Below are positions 9,164-17,754 of a stretch of DNA of 64,000 nucleotides, one piece after another. Position numbers and translations under genes: made by a program. This DNA comes from Butyrivibrio sp. (GTDB taxonomy: Bacteria; Bacillota_A; Clostridia; Lachnospirales; Lachnospiraceae). The stretch spans positions 5,181-69,180 of the forward strand of contig JAILOW010000125.1 of NCBI GenBank assembly GCA_024690635.1. The letters are read 5' to 3'. Under the pieces are notes generated by a model, which saw only the letters and a program-made list of their open reading frames with translations, ran no database searches and had not been told where the DNA came from. Each line of letters opens with the position of its first letter. Position 1 is the first letter of the stretch.

Positions 9164-10099
9164 ATGGAAAACAAATTTGTTTCACTGGTCGTTTACATGC
9201 ATAATGACGAAGTCAGGATCGAAAACTTTTTTGACGCGGTTCTTCCTGTGATCGGAGAGACCTTCAAAAAGTACGAGATCATCTGCGTTGACGATGCATG
9301 TAGCGACGATACTGTGGAAAAGATAAGAGAATATGCGGATGAGAAAAGCCTTAGCGGTATTATCTCCGTGATCCACATGGGATTTTATCAGGGCATTGAG
9401 CCTTCAATGAACGCCGGAAGGGACATTGCCATAGGTGACCTTGTTTATGAGTTTGACAAGGCGACTGTGGACTATGACACCAAGCTGATCGTTGATGTCT
9501 ATGATGAGATGGTAAAAGGAAATGACATAGTGGCGGCTTCCTGCAACAAAAAGGGACGCTTTACGTCACGACTTTTCTACGGAGTGTTTAACAGATACAG
9601 TAAGTCTTTTTCCAAGATAGGCCCCGAGACCTTCAGGATAGTATCAAGGCGCGCCATCAACAGGATAAAGACAATAGGAAGCCACATACCATACAGAAAG
9701 GCTGTTTATGCCAACTGTGGACTAAAGATGGCTACCATTAAATATGAGCCCAAGCCCTGTGGCGCAGGAAATATTTACGGGTCCTTTTCCGAGAGGCGAG
9801 AGCTTGCCTTTGATACCTTCATTTATTTTACAAATGTTATGGAGCACATTTCCGCAGTGCTTAGCGGAGGGTTCCTTTTACTGACTCTTGGCTGCCTTAT
9901 TTATTCGGTTTTGGACCATTTCCTTGGAAATGAGATAGCATCGGGCTGGCCGTCACTTATGAGCCTTATGTCCATAGGGTTCTTTGGAGTATTTTTGCTC
10001 CTTACCATAGTGCTTAAATACCTGGCGGTTATGCTGAATCTGATTTTCAGGCAGCAGCGCTACCTGGTGGCAGATATAGAAAAGATAGTTGGGAAGTGA
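9164..10099 (+). CDS. GT2 glycosyltransferase with two C-terminal membrane helices
   Basis: A 311-residue family 2 glycosyltransferase. The N-terminus (SLVVYMHNDE, IICVDDACSDDT) forms the GT-A nucleotide-binding half. Two membrane helices near residues 227-255 and 268-298 resemble the DPM1/GtrB/ArnC group, which makes polyprenyl-phosphate sugars for use outside the membrane. The usual DADLQDP metal motif is degenerate (YEFDKATVDYD), so activity is less certain. AGAGGAAATAT precedes the ATG. It pairs with the soluble GT2 that starts 4 bases later. Confidence 0.8.
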   Translation: MENKFVSLVVYMHNDEVRIENFFDAVLPVIGETFKKYEIICVDDACSDDTVEKIREYADEKSLSGIISVIHMGFYQGIEPSMNAGRDIAIGDLVYEFDKATVDYDTKLIVDVYDEMVKGNDIVAASCNKKGRFTSRLFYGVFNRYSKSFSKIGPETFRIVSRRAINRIKTIGSHIPYRKAVYANCGLKMATIKYEPKPCGAGNIYGSFSERRELAFDTFIYFTNVMEHISAVLSGGFLLLTLGCLIYSVLDHFLGNEIASGWPSLMSLMSIGFFGVFLLLTIVLKYLAVMLNLIFRQQRYLVADIEKIVGK

Positions 10100-10103
10100 T
10101 GAT

Positions 10104-10841
10104 ATGAATGTGAATATTCTTTTCCCTGTATTAAATGAGCACCTTCGCCTTGAAAAGGGTATCGATAAGTGTGTTGCGTACATAAGGGATAACATAAAAG
10201 AGCCCTGCAGGCTTACCATAGTGGACAATGGCTCCGATGACGATACTCCCGATATCGCCAAAAGACTCACCGCAAAATATCCTGAGGTTGAGTATGTGAG
10301 GATCGAAGAAAGAGGCGTGGGAATAGCTTTTAAGACCGGAGTTAAGAGATCTGAGAGCGATATTGTGGGCTACATGGACATCGACCTGTCTACGGATCTT
10401 TCTTACCTTAAAAAGACCATTCAGCTTTTTGAAACAAACAAAAGACTTCAGTATGTCAATGGTTCCAGATTTAGCAAGGATTCGGTGACAAAAGGCAGAA
10501 AATGGTACAGAAAGATAACCAGCGCAGGCCTTGTGTTCATACTAAAGGCAGTGTTTGACATGAAGGCAACGGATGCTCTTTGCGGATTTACGTTCCTTCG
10601 CACTGATGTGGCGAAAAAGCTGGTGAAACAGTGCACCGACGACAAGGGATGGTTCTATACGGTGGAGCTTCTTTTAAGAGCTGAAAAGCAGGGCATTAAC
10701 ATCTACGATATGCCCATAGAGTGGGTTGAGGACTACGATACAACAGTTAATGTGCCAAAGACCATCAAAAACTACATTGTTCGTATCGTGAAACTAAAGA
10801 GAGTTTTCAGAAAAGAGAAAAGATATGTTGAAGCGAATTGA
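10104..10841 (+). CDS. GT2 glycosyltransferase, DPM1-like, soluble
   Basis: A 245-residue GT2 enzyme. ATG 10104, preceded by GGGAAG, is preferred over the in-frame TTG at 10089, which would overlap the upstream gene. PVLNEHLRLEKG opens the fold, IVDNGSDDDT binds nucleotide, and MDIDLSTDLSYL carries the acidic metal motif. CGFTFLRTD and EWVEDYDTTVNV match the dolichol-phosphate mannosyltransferase-like branch. No membrane helices are seen, so it may act with the membrane-anchored GT2 just upstream. The last 17 bases overlap the aminotransferase start. Confidence 0.85.
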   Translation: MNVNILFPVLNEHLRLEKGIDKCVAYIRDNIKEPCRLTIVDNGSDDDTPDIAKRLTAKYPEVEYVRIEERGVGIAFKTGVKRSESDIVGYMDIDLSTDLSYLKKTIQLFETNKRLQYVNGSRFSKDSVTKGRKWYRKITSAGLVFILKAVFDMKATDALCGFTFLRTDVAKKLVKQCTDDKGWFYTVELLLRAEKQGINIYDMPIEWVEDYDTTVNVPKTIKNYIVRIVKLKRVFRKEKRYVEAN

Positions 10842-11922
10842 TCTTACAAGAGATTATAAAAAACATGAAGAGGAGTATCTGGCAGCCATTAAGGCATGCT
10901 GCGAGGAAACAGCTTTTTCCGGCGGAAAATATGCGGATAACTTTGATAAAGAGTTTGCTGATTTCCTGGGAGTAAAATACGTGCAGGGTGTAAACAACGG
11001 AACATCTGCACTTCACGCAGCTCTGGCAGCTCTTGGCGTTGGGCCAGGAGATGAAGTTATCGTTCCTGCCAACACCTATATCGCATCAGCCTGGGGCGTT
11101 ACCTACACCGGCGCAACTCCTGTTTTTGTGGACTGTACAGCAGATACCTGGGAGATCGATCCCTCCAAAATAGAGGAAAAGATCACTCCCCGAACAAAGG
11201 CTATCATCGGCGTTCACCTCTATGGTCAGCCCTTTGATTTTAATGCGGTAAAAGAGATTGCGGACAGACATCATCTCTTTATCGTGGAAGACTGTGCCCA
11301 GGCTCACGGAGCCAAGGTTGACGGAAGGATGGTCGGAACACTGGGAGATCTTGGATGCTTTAGTTTTTATCCCGGCAAAAACCTCTATGCTTTCGGTGAG
11401 GGCGGAGCTGTTTCCACCAACAACGCAGATTACGACAAGTACATAAATACCATGAAGAATCAGGGCTGTGAGGTTCGCTATTATCATAAAATGATCGGCT
11501 ACAACTACAGACTTGAAGGTCTTCAGGGCGCTGTTTTATCCGTTTCTCTTAAATATCTGCCTGAGTGGACAAAGAGAAGGCAGGAGATCGGAAAGCGCTA
11601 CATGGCTGAGATCAAAAATCCCAAGATCAGACTTCAGGCTCATCCGGAAGGAACAGAGACTGTTTTCCATCTGTTTGAAACCATGGTGGAGGGCGATCCC
11701 GAAGCTTTCCTTGAGTACATGAAGGGCAAGGGCATTGAGTGCAACAGACACTACCCTGTACCCTGTCATCTACAGGAAGCTTATGCTGATCTTGGATACA
11801 AAAAGGGCGATTGCCCCAACGCGGAGGCTCTTGCAGAGCACTGCGCAACCCTTCCTCTTTTCCCCGAGATGACGGATGAGGAAGTAACAATGGTAATAGA
11901 TGCAGTAAATGCATATAGATGA
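10825..11922 (+). CDS. DegT/DnrJ/EryC1 sugar aminotransferase
   Basis: A 365-residue PLP-dependent sugar aminotransferase. NNGTSALHAAL, VEDCAQAHGA and SFYPGKNLYAFGEGG are canonical; the PLP lysine is about residue 185. The GKNLYAFGEGGA motif and the HLYGQP loop resemble the 3-amino sugar group (FdtB/QdtB) rather than PseC, but the substrate is inferred. It overlaps the preceding GT2 by 17 bases, indicating coupling. Together with the PseC-like gene, the locus has two distinct transaminases and therefore probably two different amino sugars, or one diamino sugar. Confidence 0.85.
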   Translation: MLKRIDLTRDYKKHEEEYLAAIKACCEETAFSGGKYADNFDKEFADFLGVKYVQGVNNGTSALHAALAALGVGPGDEVIVPANTYIASAWGVTYTGATPVFVDCTADTWEIDPSKIEEKITPRTKAIIGVHLYGQPFDFNAVKEIADRHHLFIVEDCAQAHGAKVDGRMVGTLGDLGCFSFYPGKNLYAFGEGGAVSTNNADYDKYINTMKNQGCEVRYYHKMIGYNYRLEGLQGAVLSVSLKYLPEWTKRRQEIGKRYMAEIKNPKIRLQAHPEGTETVFHLFETMVEGDPEAFLEYMKGKGIECNRHYPVPCHLQEAYADLGYKKGDCPNAEALAEHCATLPLFPEMTDEEVTMVIDAVNAYR

Positions 11923-11949
11923 CCGTAGGATAGGAGCGACAAAGTACAG

Positions 11950-13512
11950 ATGTTTAGCTATAAAACTCCGAATTTCATAAAGCCGATAAACATAAAGAGA
12001 CTAGGCACAGGTTTGGCAGTTCTTTATGTTTTAAGTCTCATCCCCATGCTGGTCATAGGTTTTTACGACTGGCCCTCTGTAGATGATTTTTCCATGGCGC
12101 TGCAGCCTCATCAGACCTTTGTGGCTACGGGAAATTTCTTTATAACCGTGGGAAGTGCCTTTAAAAAGATGGTCTACATCTACAACAACTGGGTGGGCTA
12201 TTTCTTTTCGGATCTTTTGACCTGCCTGTGCCCCAGCATATTCGGCGAAAAGTGGTATTTTCTTACACCTGTTATTATCCTCGCCATGCTGAGCTTTGGC
12301 GTTATCTATTTCTTCAGAGCTTTGTTTGTTAAAGTGTGGGAGCTTGATGGCGATAAGGTTAATATTGCGGCTATCCTTACTCTTTTTATCATGGTTCACA
12401 GCCTTGAAAACGGAACCACCAGAGCGGAAGCTTTTTACTGGTACAGCGGAGCTATCAATTACACCTTTATGTTCGGACTTCTCCTTGTATGGATCGGCAT
12501 GATCCTGAGGGTAGCATTTGATGAGACCTATCTTAAAAAGGCCGGCATTGCAAGGCTTGTATTACTGGGGCTTTGGAGCTTTTGTCTTGGAGGCGCCAAT
12601 TACATGACATCTCTTGTGGCAGCCACCATGGTTATCCTTGTTGCTATAATTCTTTTGATGATCAGGTTAAAAAAGTTTTCGCTGGAAAAGACTTTTGAGG
12701 GACAAAGTAAAGCTCTTTCACTTTTGTGGATACCTGTAGGGCTGAATCTTGCAGGCTTTGCGGTTTCGGTTGTTGCTCCCGGTAACAGGATCCGCGGTAC
12801 GGGAATCGGAAACATCAGTCCCATCAAGGCTGTTCTCAGATCCTACTATACTGTTTTTGCGGCATGCTTTACTGACATGATGAGATGGGAAGTTATCTTT
12901 TTACTTTTGATCATCGCAGTTGTGTGCTGGAAGATGGCAGGCAAAATGAAGCAGCGCCTGTCCCACCCCTTTATCTTTGCGCTTTTTGCTTTCAGCATGG
13001 TTGCTGTATGTATAGTCCCTCCGCTTTTTGCAGTGGGAAACTTTGACTCCGGCAGGATCAGGACCATTATCTGGATGCAGTTTGTGGTGATGGTGGTTAT
13101 TTCGATCTTTTATATCATGACAGGTGTCAGAAGAGCCATGGAGGACATCGGCTATATTGAAAAGGCCGACGATGCGCATTTTTCAATGGTTTCATCAAGG
13201 ATAATGATCTTATTCATCCTTGTTTTTGCCTGCGGCTCACTTCTTTGCATATATGTTAATCCCCATTATTACAGCGCTACATCTGCTGCATATGATGTAT
13301 ATTCCGGGGATGCAGCCACATATCTTTCAGAAAAGAAAGCACGTATGGAGATTTTTGAAGACGATTCCGTAAAGGATGTTGTTCTTGACCCTCATACCGT
13401 GCGCCCTGAGCTTTTGTTCCAAAGCGACATTTACGAGGACAGCACTCTTTGGGAAAATACTATTGTTGCCACTTATTACGGCAAGGACAGTGTTGCCGTA
13501 AGGCCAAGATAA
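11950..13512 (+). CDS. Polytopic membrane protein, DUF6056-like, GT-C-like
   Basis: A 520-residue protein with about 11 hydrophobic segments. An acidic motif (YDWPSVDDFSMA) sits just after the first membrane helix, where GT-C glycosyltransferases have their catalytic aspartate, and NWVGYF and ENGTTRAEAFYWYSGAINYTF follow in outside loops. The pattern fits the DUF6056 family. GT-C enzymes use lipid-phosphate sugars on the outer face, and DPM1-like GT2 genes are close by. A transferase role is inferred from fold and context only. Confidence 0.6.
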   Translation: MFSYKTPNFIKPINIKRLGTGLAVLYVLSLIPMLVIGFYDWPSVDDFSMALQPHQTFVATGNFFITVGSAFKKMVYIYNNWVGYFFSDLLTCLCPSIFGEKWYFLTPVIILAMLSFGVIYFFRALFVKVWELDGDKVNIAAILTLFIMVHSLENGTTRAEAFYWYSGAINYTFMFGLLLVWIGMILRVAFDETYLKKAGIARLVLLGLWSFCLGGANYMTSLVAATMVILVAIILLMIRLKKFSLEKTFEGQSKALSLLWIPVGLNLAGFAVSVVAPGNRIRGTGIGNISPIKAVLRSYYTVFAACFTDMMRWEVIFLLLIIAVVCWKMAGKMKQRLSHPFIFALFAFSMVAVCIVPPLFAVGNFDSGRIRTIIWMQFVVMVVISIFYIMTGVRRAMEDIGYIEKADDAHFSMVSSRIMILFILVFACGSLLCIYVNPHYYSATSAAYDVYSGDAATYLSEKKARMEIFEDDSVKDVVLDPHTVRPELLFQSDIYEDSTLWENTIVATYYGKDSVAVRPR

Positions 13513-13515
13513 TTT

Positions 13516-15090
13516 ATGGAAAAGTTTAAAAGAGCTTTCAACTTAATAATAATTTTCTGCCTGACTGTGACCTCTGCCATAGTGCTGGTAACAAGTGTTC
13601 TTACAACTGTTTACTACAACATGCACGATGACAACGATCAGCCCTTTTATAAGAGCGAGAACATACCCTTTTTGCTGGTTAGCATGCTGGTGGTGTTTGC
13701 GGTATTTCTGTTTTTGCAAAAGAGGCACGTGCTGGAAAAAAAGAGGCTGATGTGGGCTATTGGAATTGTCTTTATAACAGCCTACTGCATGATGCTGATA
13801 CTGGCTGTCAAGCCTCAGGCCGTCAATGACTCAAAGACTCTGGATAATATCATTAACGCCTTTATGCAGGGAGATTATTCTGCGCTTACTACAAAAGGCG
13901 GTTACCTATTTATCTGGCCCTTCCAGCTTGGATATGTACTTTTTGGAGAGATGGTGGGTAGAGCCTTCGGTCCAAGCAATTATTTCGTGTGGGATGTTAT
14001 TCAGCTTATTTCAATCCTCATTACCGTCTTTCTGATCTACAAAATGACGGATGAGTTTTTCGGAGATGATGATGTATCCGGAGCGGCAGCTCTTTTATCC
14101 ATGGGAGCTTTGTTCTTTTATAACTTTGCTACTTACATCTACGGGGATATCCTCAGTATGGCGCCCCAGACACTGGCTCTTTTCCTGACTGTCTTATATG
14201 TGAAAAGAGAAAGAATAGTCTATGCGCTTCTGGCAGCTCCCTGCATTGCGGCTGCGGTGGTACTTAAGACCAACTGCGAGATCACTTTGATCGCTATAGT
14301 GATGATCATGATATTAAGTACCTGGGGAAACATTGTAAGGTCGGATAAGCCTGCACACATACAGGCCGACAGGGCGGAAGACAAGAAAAGGCTTCTGCAG
14401 CGTGTTGCTCTTTCGGTATTTATGATACTGTGCGTATTTGCGGCAAAGAAGGCCGTTGATATTCATTACATGAAGCTTGCCGGAATCGATAAGATCCCGG
14501 ACGGAAGTCCTGCTGTTTCCCATATAGCCATGGGACTTCAGGAGAGCGACCTTGAGAATGGCTGGTATAACGGCTATAATTACAGGGTCTTTGAAGATAA
14601 TGATTATGACACTGCTGCAACAGCAAAGGCAGCAAAAGAAAACATAAAAGAGAGACTTTCGGATTTTACAAAAGATCCCGGATATGCCGCCGGATTTTTC
14701 TTAAGGAAATTTACCACTCAGTGGGCAGATCCTGTTTGTATCTCAACCCATGACCTTGATCTTGTGAGCCGTCATGTGGAGGATCAGCCGGCTCTTTGTG
14801 ATTTTCTGGTATTCGGCAAAGGGCAGATCGCTCTTCGCTGGATCATGAATGTGTTTATGAGCGTATGTTATCTCTGCGTTTTGGTATATCTTTTTACCTG
14901 TTATAAAAAAAGAATTGCCTCCCCGGGAGAGATGCTGCTGCTTATACTGATATTCGGAGGTATCCTGTTCCATCAGTTCTGGGAGGGATCTTCGAGATAT
15001 GCAATGCGATACTATATTTACTGGTTGCCCTTTGCGGCATACGGAATGAAGGTGCTGATTGGAAATATTCACACACGCGGTAAAAGGTAA
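13516..15090 (+). CDS. Polytopic membrane protein, GT-C glycosyltransferase-like
   Basis: A 524-residue protein with about 11 membrane segments. After the first helix there is an acidic motif (MHDDNDQPFY), and FMQGDYSALTTKGGYLF resembles the periplasmic-loop motif of GT39/GT83-type proteins. It starts only 3 bases after the previous membrane protein and has a weak ribosome site, suggesting translational coupling. The substrate is unknown; a lipid-phosphate sugar donor is likely if it is a true GT-C enzyme. Confidence 0.6.
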   Translation: MEKFKRAFNLIIIFCLTVTSAIVLVTSVLTTVYYNMHDDNDQPFYKSENIPFLLVSMLVVFAVFLFLQKRHVLEKKRLMWAIGIVFITAYCMMLILAVKPQAVNDSKTLDNIINAFMQGDYSALTTKGGYLFIWPFQLGYVLFGEMVGRAFGPSNYFVWDVIQLISILITVFLIYKMTDEFFGDDDVSGAAALLSMGALFFYNFATYIYGDILSMAPQTLALFLTVLYVKRERIVYALLAAPCIAAAVVLKTNCEITLIAIVMIMILSTWGNIVRSDKPAHIQADRAEDKKRLLQRVALSVFMILCVFAAKKAVDIHYMKLAGIDKIPDGSPAVSHIAMGLQESDLENGWYNGYNYRVFEDNDYDTAATAKAAKENIKERLSDFTKDPGYAAGFFLRKFTTQWADPVCISTHDLDLVSRHVEDQPALCDFLVFGKGQIALRWIMNVFMSVCYLCVLVYLFTCYKKRIASPGEMLLLILIFGGILFHQFWEGSSRYAMRYYIYWLPFAAYGMKVLIGNIHTRGKR

Positions 15091-16708
15091 ATACGATCTC
15101 GGCGACGAGGAAAAAGAAAGCGGCCTCAGGGCCTTCTTGTGGTGCCTGGTAAGTGCATTTGTCATTATTACCATCTGTTCAAGGTCATCCTTTTTGTATG
15201 TGTTCAATCTCTGGGATGACGCCAACAGCTATTTCACCATGGGAAAGAGCATGTTCAGAGGAATGGTTCCCTACAGAGATCTCTTTGATCAGAAGGGCAT
15301 TCTCTTGTACACCATCTACGGCTTTGCTTCTTTGATCTCTCCTACAACGTTCCTGGGAGTTTACATCATGGAAGTCATTGCGGCTATGCTTTCTTTGTGG
15401 GCGATCTTAAAGATCTACCAGCTCTATTTAGAGCCCGGGGCTTTCCCCTATATACTGGCGCCGCTAACCGGTGCGCTTATTTATTCCTCATGGAATTTTT
15501 ACTGGGGTGGAAGCGCAGAGGAATTTCTTTTCCCTGCCATAATGTGGGGATTGTATCTGTCTCTTGACTATTTCAGATACAGATACCCTGACCCTATGGA
15601 TTACAAAACAGTCCTTGCTGGAGGGCTTCTTGCAGGGTGTGTACTTCATATCAAGTTCAATTCTCTGGGACTTTTCTTTGCCTGGATGATGATGGTGTTC
15701 TTTGCGGATATCATCGGCGGCAAAGATGTGGTCAAGGCTTTTATCAGCTGCTTTGTTTTCCTTGGAGGAATGCTTGCAGTTACACTTCCTTTCCTTCTTT
15801 ATTTTGGATTCAACGGGGCCATCGACGACTGGGGCTATGTTTATATTTACAAAAATGTCTTTGAATACGCCAAGAAGCTGACTTTCTCAGAGCGCGCCGC
15901 GGCGTTTTACGACATAATGAAAAACCATGTTTTGAATAATTTCCCGGTGTATGTATTTATCACCATCGGAATACTTTATTTTCTTACATCAACCATTTCC
16001 TCTTACGTTCCTGAGGATATAAATAAAAAATGTCGCAGGGACAGGTTCTTTGTGGAGATGGGGATCTTTGAACTCATAAACATGGGAATGCTGTTTGCGT
16101 TCCTGATCATCGTTATGTTTTCAGGCGGCGTAAGCATTTTGTATTACTCATTTCCTATTAACGGATTTGCGGTGTTTGGTTTTGTTCCGATTTGTTATAT
16201 AATAGAAAAGCTTATGCAGATCCGTATTGAAAAGAAAACTCACGGACGAAGGTATTACGGCAGAGTGATGGAACAGGGTGTGGCTTTTGTTATTGCCCTT
16301 ATGGGACTTATCGCCACGGGCTTTATCGTTTTTGCGTTCTCCGTCAATCCCAAAGTAATGGGGCTTAAGTCTGACCAGCTCTGGCTTTACAAGTTCAGGG
16401 ATTATATCAGGTCAACAGGGGTTGAGAACCCCGGCGTTATCAACGAGAACTGCTTTGATGCAGGTCTTTATACCGTACTTGACGTAACTCCCATTTGCTA
16501 TTACTATCAGACACAGACTCTCAATATGGACGAGGTACTGAATGTGCAAAAGAGCTATACCCACAGCGGTGAGGCTGATTTTGTGCTTTCCAGAGATGTA
16601 TACCCCGAGGGTGTCAGCGACTACTACAGCCTGGTGCTCACGGAGGATATAGATATATACGAATTCAAACACACTTATTATCTCTATCAGCGCAATGCTG
16701 AGGAGTGA
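15059..16708 (+). CDS. Polytopic membrane glycosyltransferase, GT39/ArnT-like
   Basis: A 549-residue membrane protein. The start is TTG 15059, supported by GAAGG six bases upstream; it overlaps the previous gene by 32 bases. After the first helix, WDDANSYFTMGKSMFRG and PYRDLFDQKG match the aspartate motif and following loop of the GT39/GT83 (PMT/ArnT) family. About 10 membrane helices are followed by a soluble outside tail of about 100 residues. It is the third GT-C-like protein in a row. A later start would remove the cytosolic N-terminal segment but not the fold. Confidence 0.68.
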   Translation: MEIFTHAVKGKYDLGDEEKESGLRAFLWCLVSAFVIITICSRSSFLYVFNLWDDANSYFTMGKSMFRGMVPYRDLFDQKGILLYTIYGFASLISPTTFLGVYIMEVIAAMLSLWAILKIYQLYLEPGAFPYILAPLTGALIYSSWNFYWGGSAEEFLFPAIMWGLYLSLDYFRYRYPDPMDYKTVLAGGLLAGCVLHIKFNSLGLFFAWMMMVFFADIIGGKDVVKAFISCFVFLGGMLAVTLPFLLYFGFNGAIDDWGYVYIYKNVFEYAKKLTFSERAAAFYDIMKNHVLNNFPVYVFITIGILYFLTSTISSYVPEDINKKCRRDRFFVEMGIFELINMGMLFAFLIIVMFSGGVSILYYSFPINGFAVFGFVPICYIIEKLMQIRIEKKTHGRRYYGRVMEQGVAFVIALMGLIATGFIVFAFSVNPKVMGLKSDQLWLYKFRDYIRSTGVENPGVINENCFDAGLYTVLDVTPICYYYQTQTLNMDEVLNVQKSYTHSGEADFVLSRDVYPEGVSDYYSLVLTEDIDIYEFKHTYYLYQRNAEE

Positions 16709-16737
16709 TGCATCAGTTCAAAAAAGGAGATTATGAA

Positions 16738-17754
16738 ATGCCTATCAGAGTTAACAGTTTCATGGGAAAGTTCGGCTGGTTTGCAAGAAAGCATTTTCCC
16801 ATGCTTGCAAGCAACGCTTATCTGAAACTTCAGTTTGCAACAAGGAGCAAGTCACAGAAGGCTTACTGCGACTATTTCCTTAATGCAGAAGAGATTCCTA
16901 TGCCCAACGTGGTAAACATCGAGACCATCAACAGATGTAATTCCACCTGCGCATTCTGCACAGCCAATGTAAATGCTGAGTGCAGACCTCTTGCCAAGAT
17001 CGACGACGACCTTTACAAGAGCATCATCGATCAGCTTGCAGACTGGGGATACAAGGGACATCTTACTCTTTACGGCAATAACGAGCCTCTTCTTGATACC
17101 AAGATCGTTGAGAGACACAAATATGCAAGAGAAAAGCTTCCCGAGAGCTTTATCTTCATGTCCACCAACGGACTTATCCTTACCATCGACAAGGTAAAAG
17201 AGGTTGCTCCTTATATCAATCAGCTCATTATCAACAACTATTCCATGGAGATGAAGCTCCACAAGAATATTCAGGAGCTCTATGATTATGTAAAGGCTCA
17301 TCCCGATGAGTTCAAGGATCTTGATATCCAGATCCAGATGAGATACCTTCAGGAGGTTCTTACTAACCGCGCAGGATCAGCTCCCAACAAAAAGGAGACT
17401 GAAAAAATCGTTACAGAGACCTGTCTTCTTCCTTTCACAGATATGTGGATCATGCCCAACGGCAAGATGGGACTTTGCTGCTGCGACAACTTTGAAACCA
17501 CTGATTTTGGCGATCTCACCAAGATGACTCTCAAGGAAGCATGGGGATCAGAGAGATTCCAGGCTGTCCGCAGACAGATCGCAGAGGGCAGACAGAACTA
17601 TCCTTTCTGCAAGCATTGTGATTTCATCGACGCAGGCTTCAGAATGCAGCTTGTTAATGCGATCCTCAAGGGCGATCAGGATGCAGCCAACAGACTTGGC
17701 GGTCATGAGCGTATGAAGATTGGAAAAAAGAACGACAAGGATGACAAAATCTAA
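16738..17754 (+). CDS. Radical SAM/SPASM-domain protein
   Basis: A 338-residue protein. ATG 16738 follows AAGGAG and is preferred to ATG 16705/16708. CNSTCAFC places the [4Fe-4S] cluster cysteines at residues 67, 71 and 74. A SPASM-like C-terminal cysteine set (GLCCCDN and FCKHCDF) would bind additional cluster(s). The substrate is unknown. Radical SAM/SPASM enzymes in glycan loci are known but rarely characterised; it could modify a sugar, a lipid or a peptide. It is coupled to the downstream membrane protein, whose ATG overlaps its end by 14 bases. Codon use looks more highly expressed than the GT-C neighbours (many GAG/AAG/CTT). Confidence 0.85.
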   Translation: MPIRVNSFMGKFGWFARKHFPMLASNAYLKLQFATRSKSQKAYCDYFLNAEEIPMPNVVNIETINRCNSTCAFCTANVNAECRPLAKIDDDLYKSIIDQLADWGYKGHLTLYGNNEPLLDTKIVERHKYAREKLPESFIFMSTNGLILTIDKVKEVAPYINQLIINNYSMEMKLHKNIQELYDYVKAHPDEFKDLDIQIQMRYLQEVLTNRAGSAPNKKETEKIVTETCLLPFTDMWIMPNGKMGLCCCDNFETTDFGDLTKMTLKEAWGSERFQAVRRQIAEGRQNYPFCKHCDFIDAGFRMQLVNAILKGDQDAANRLGGHERMKIGKKNDKDDKI

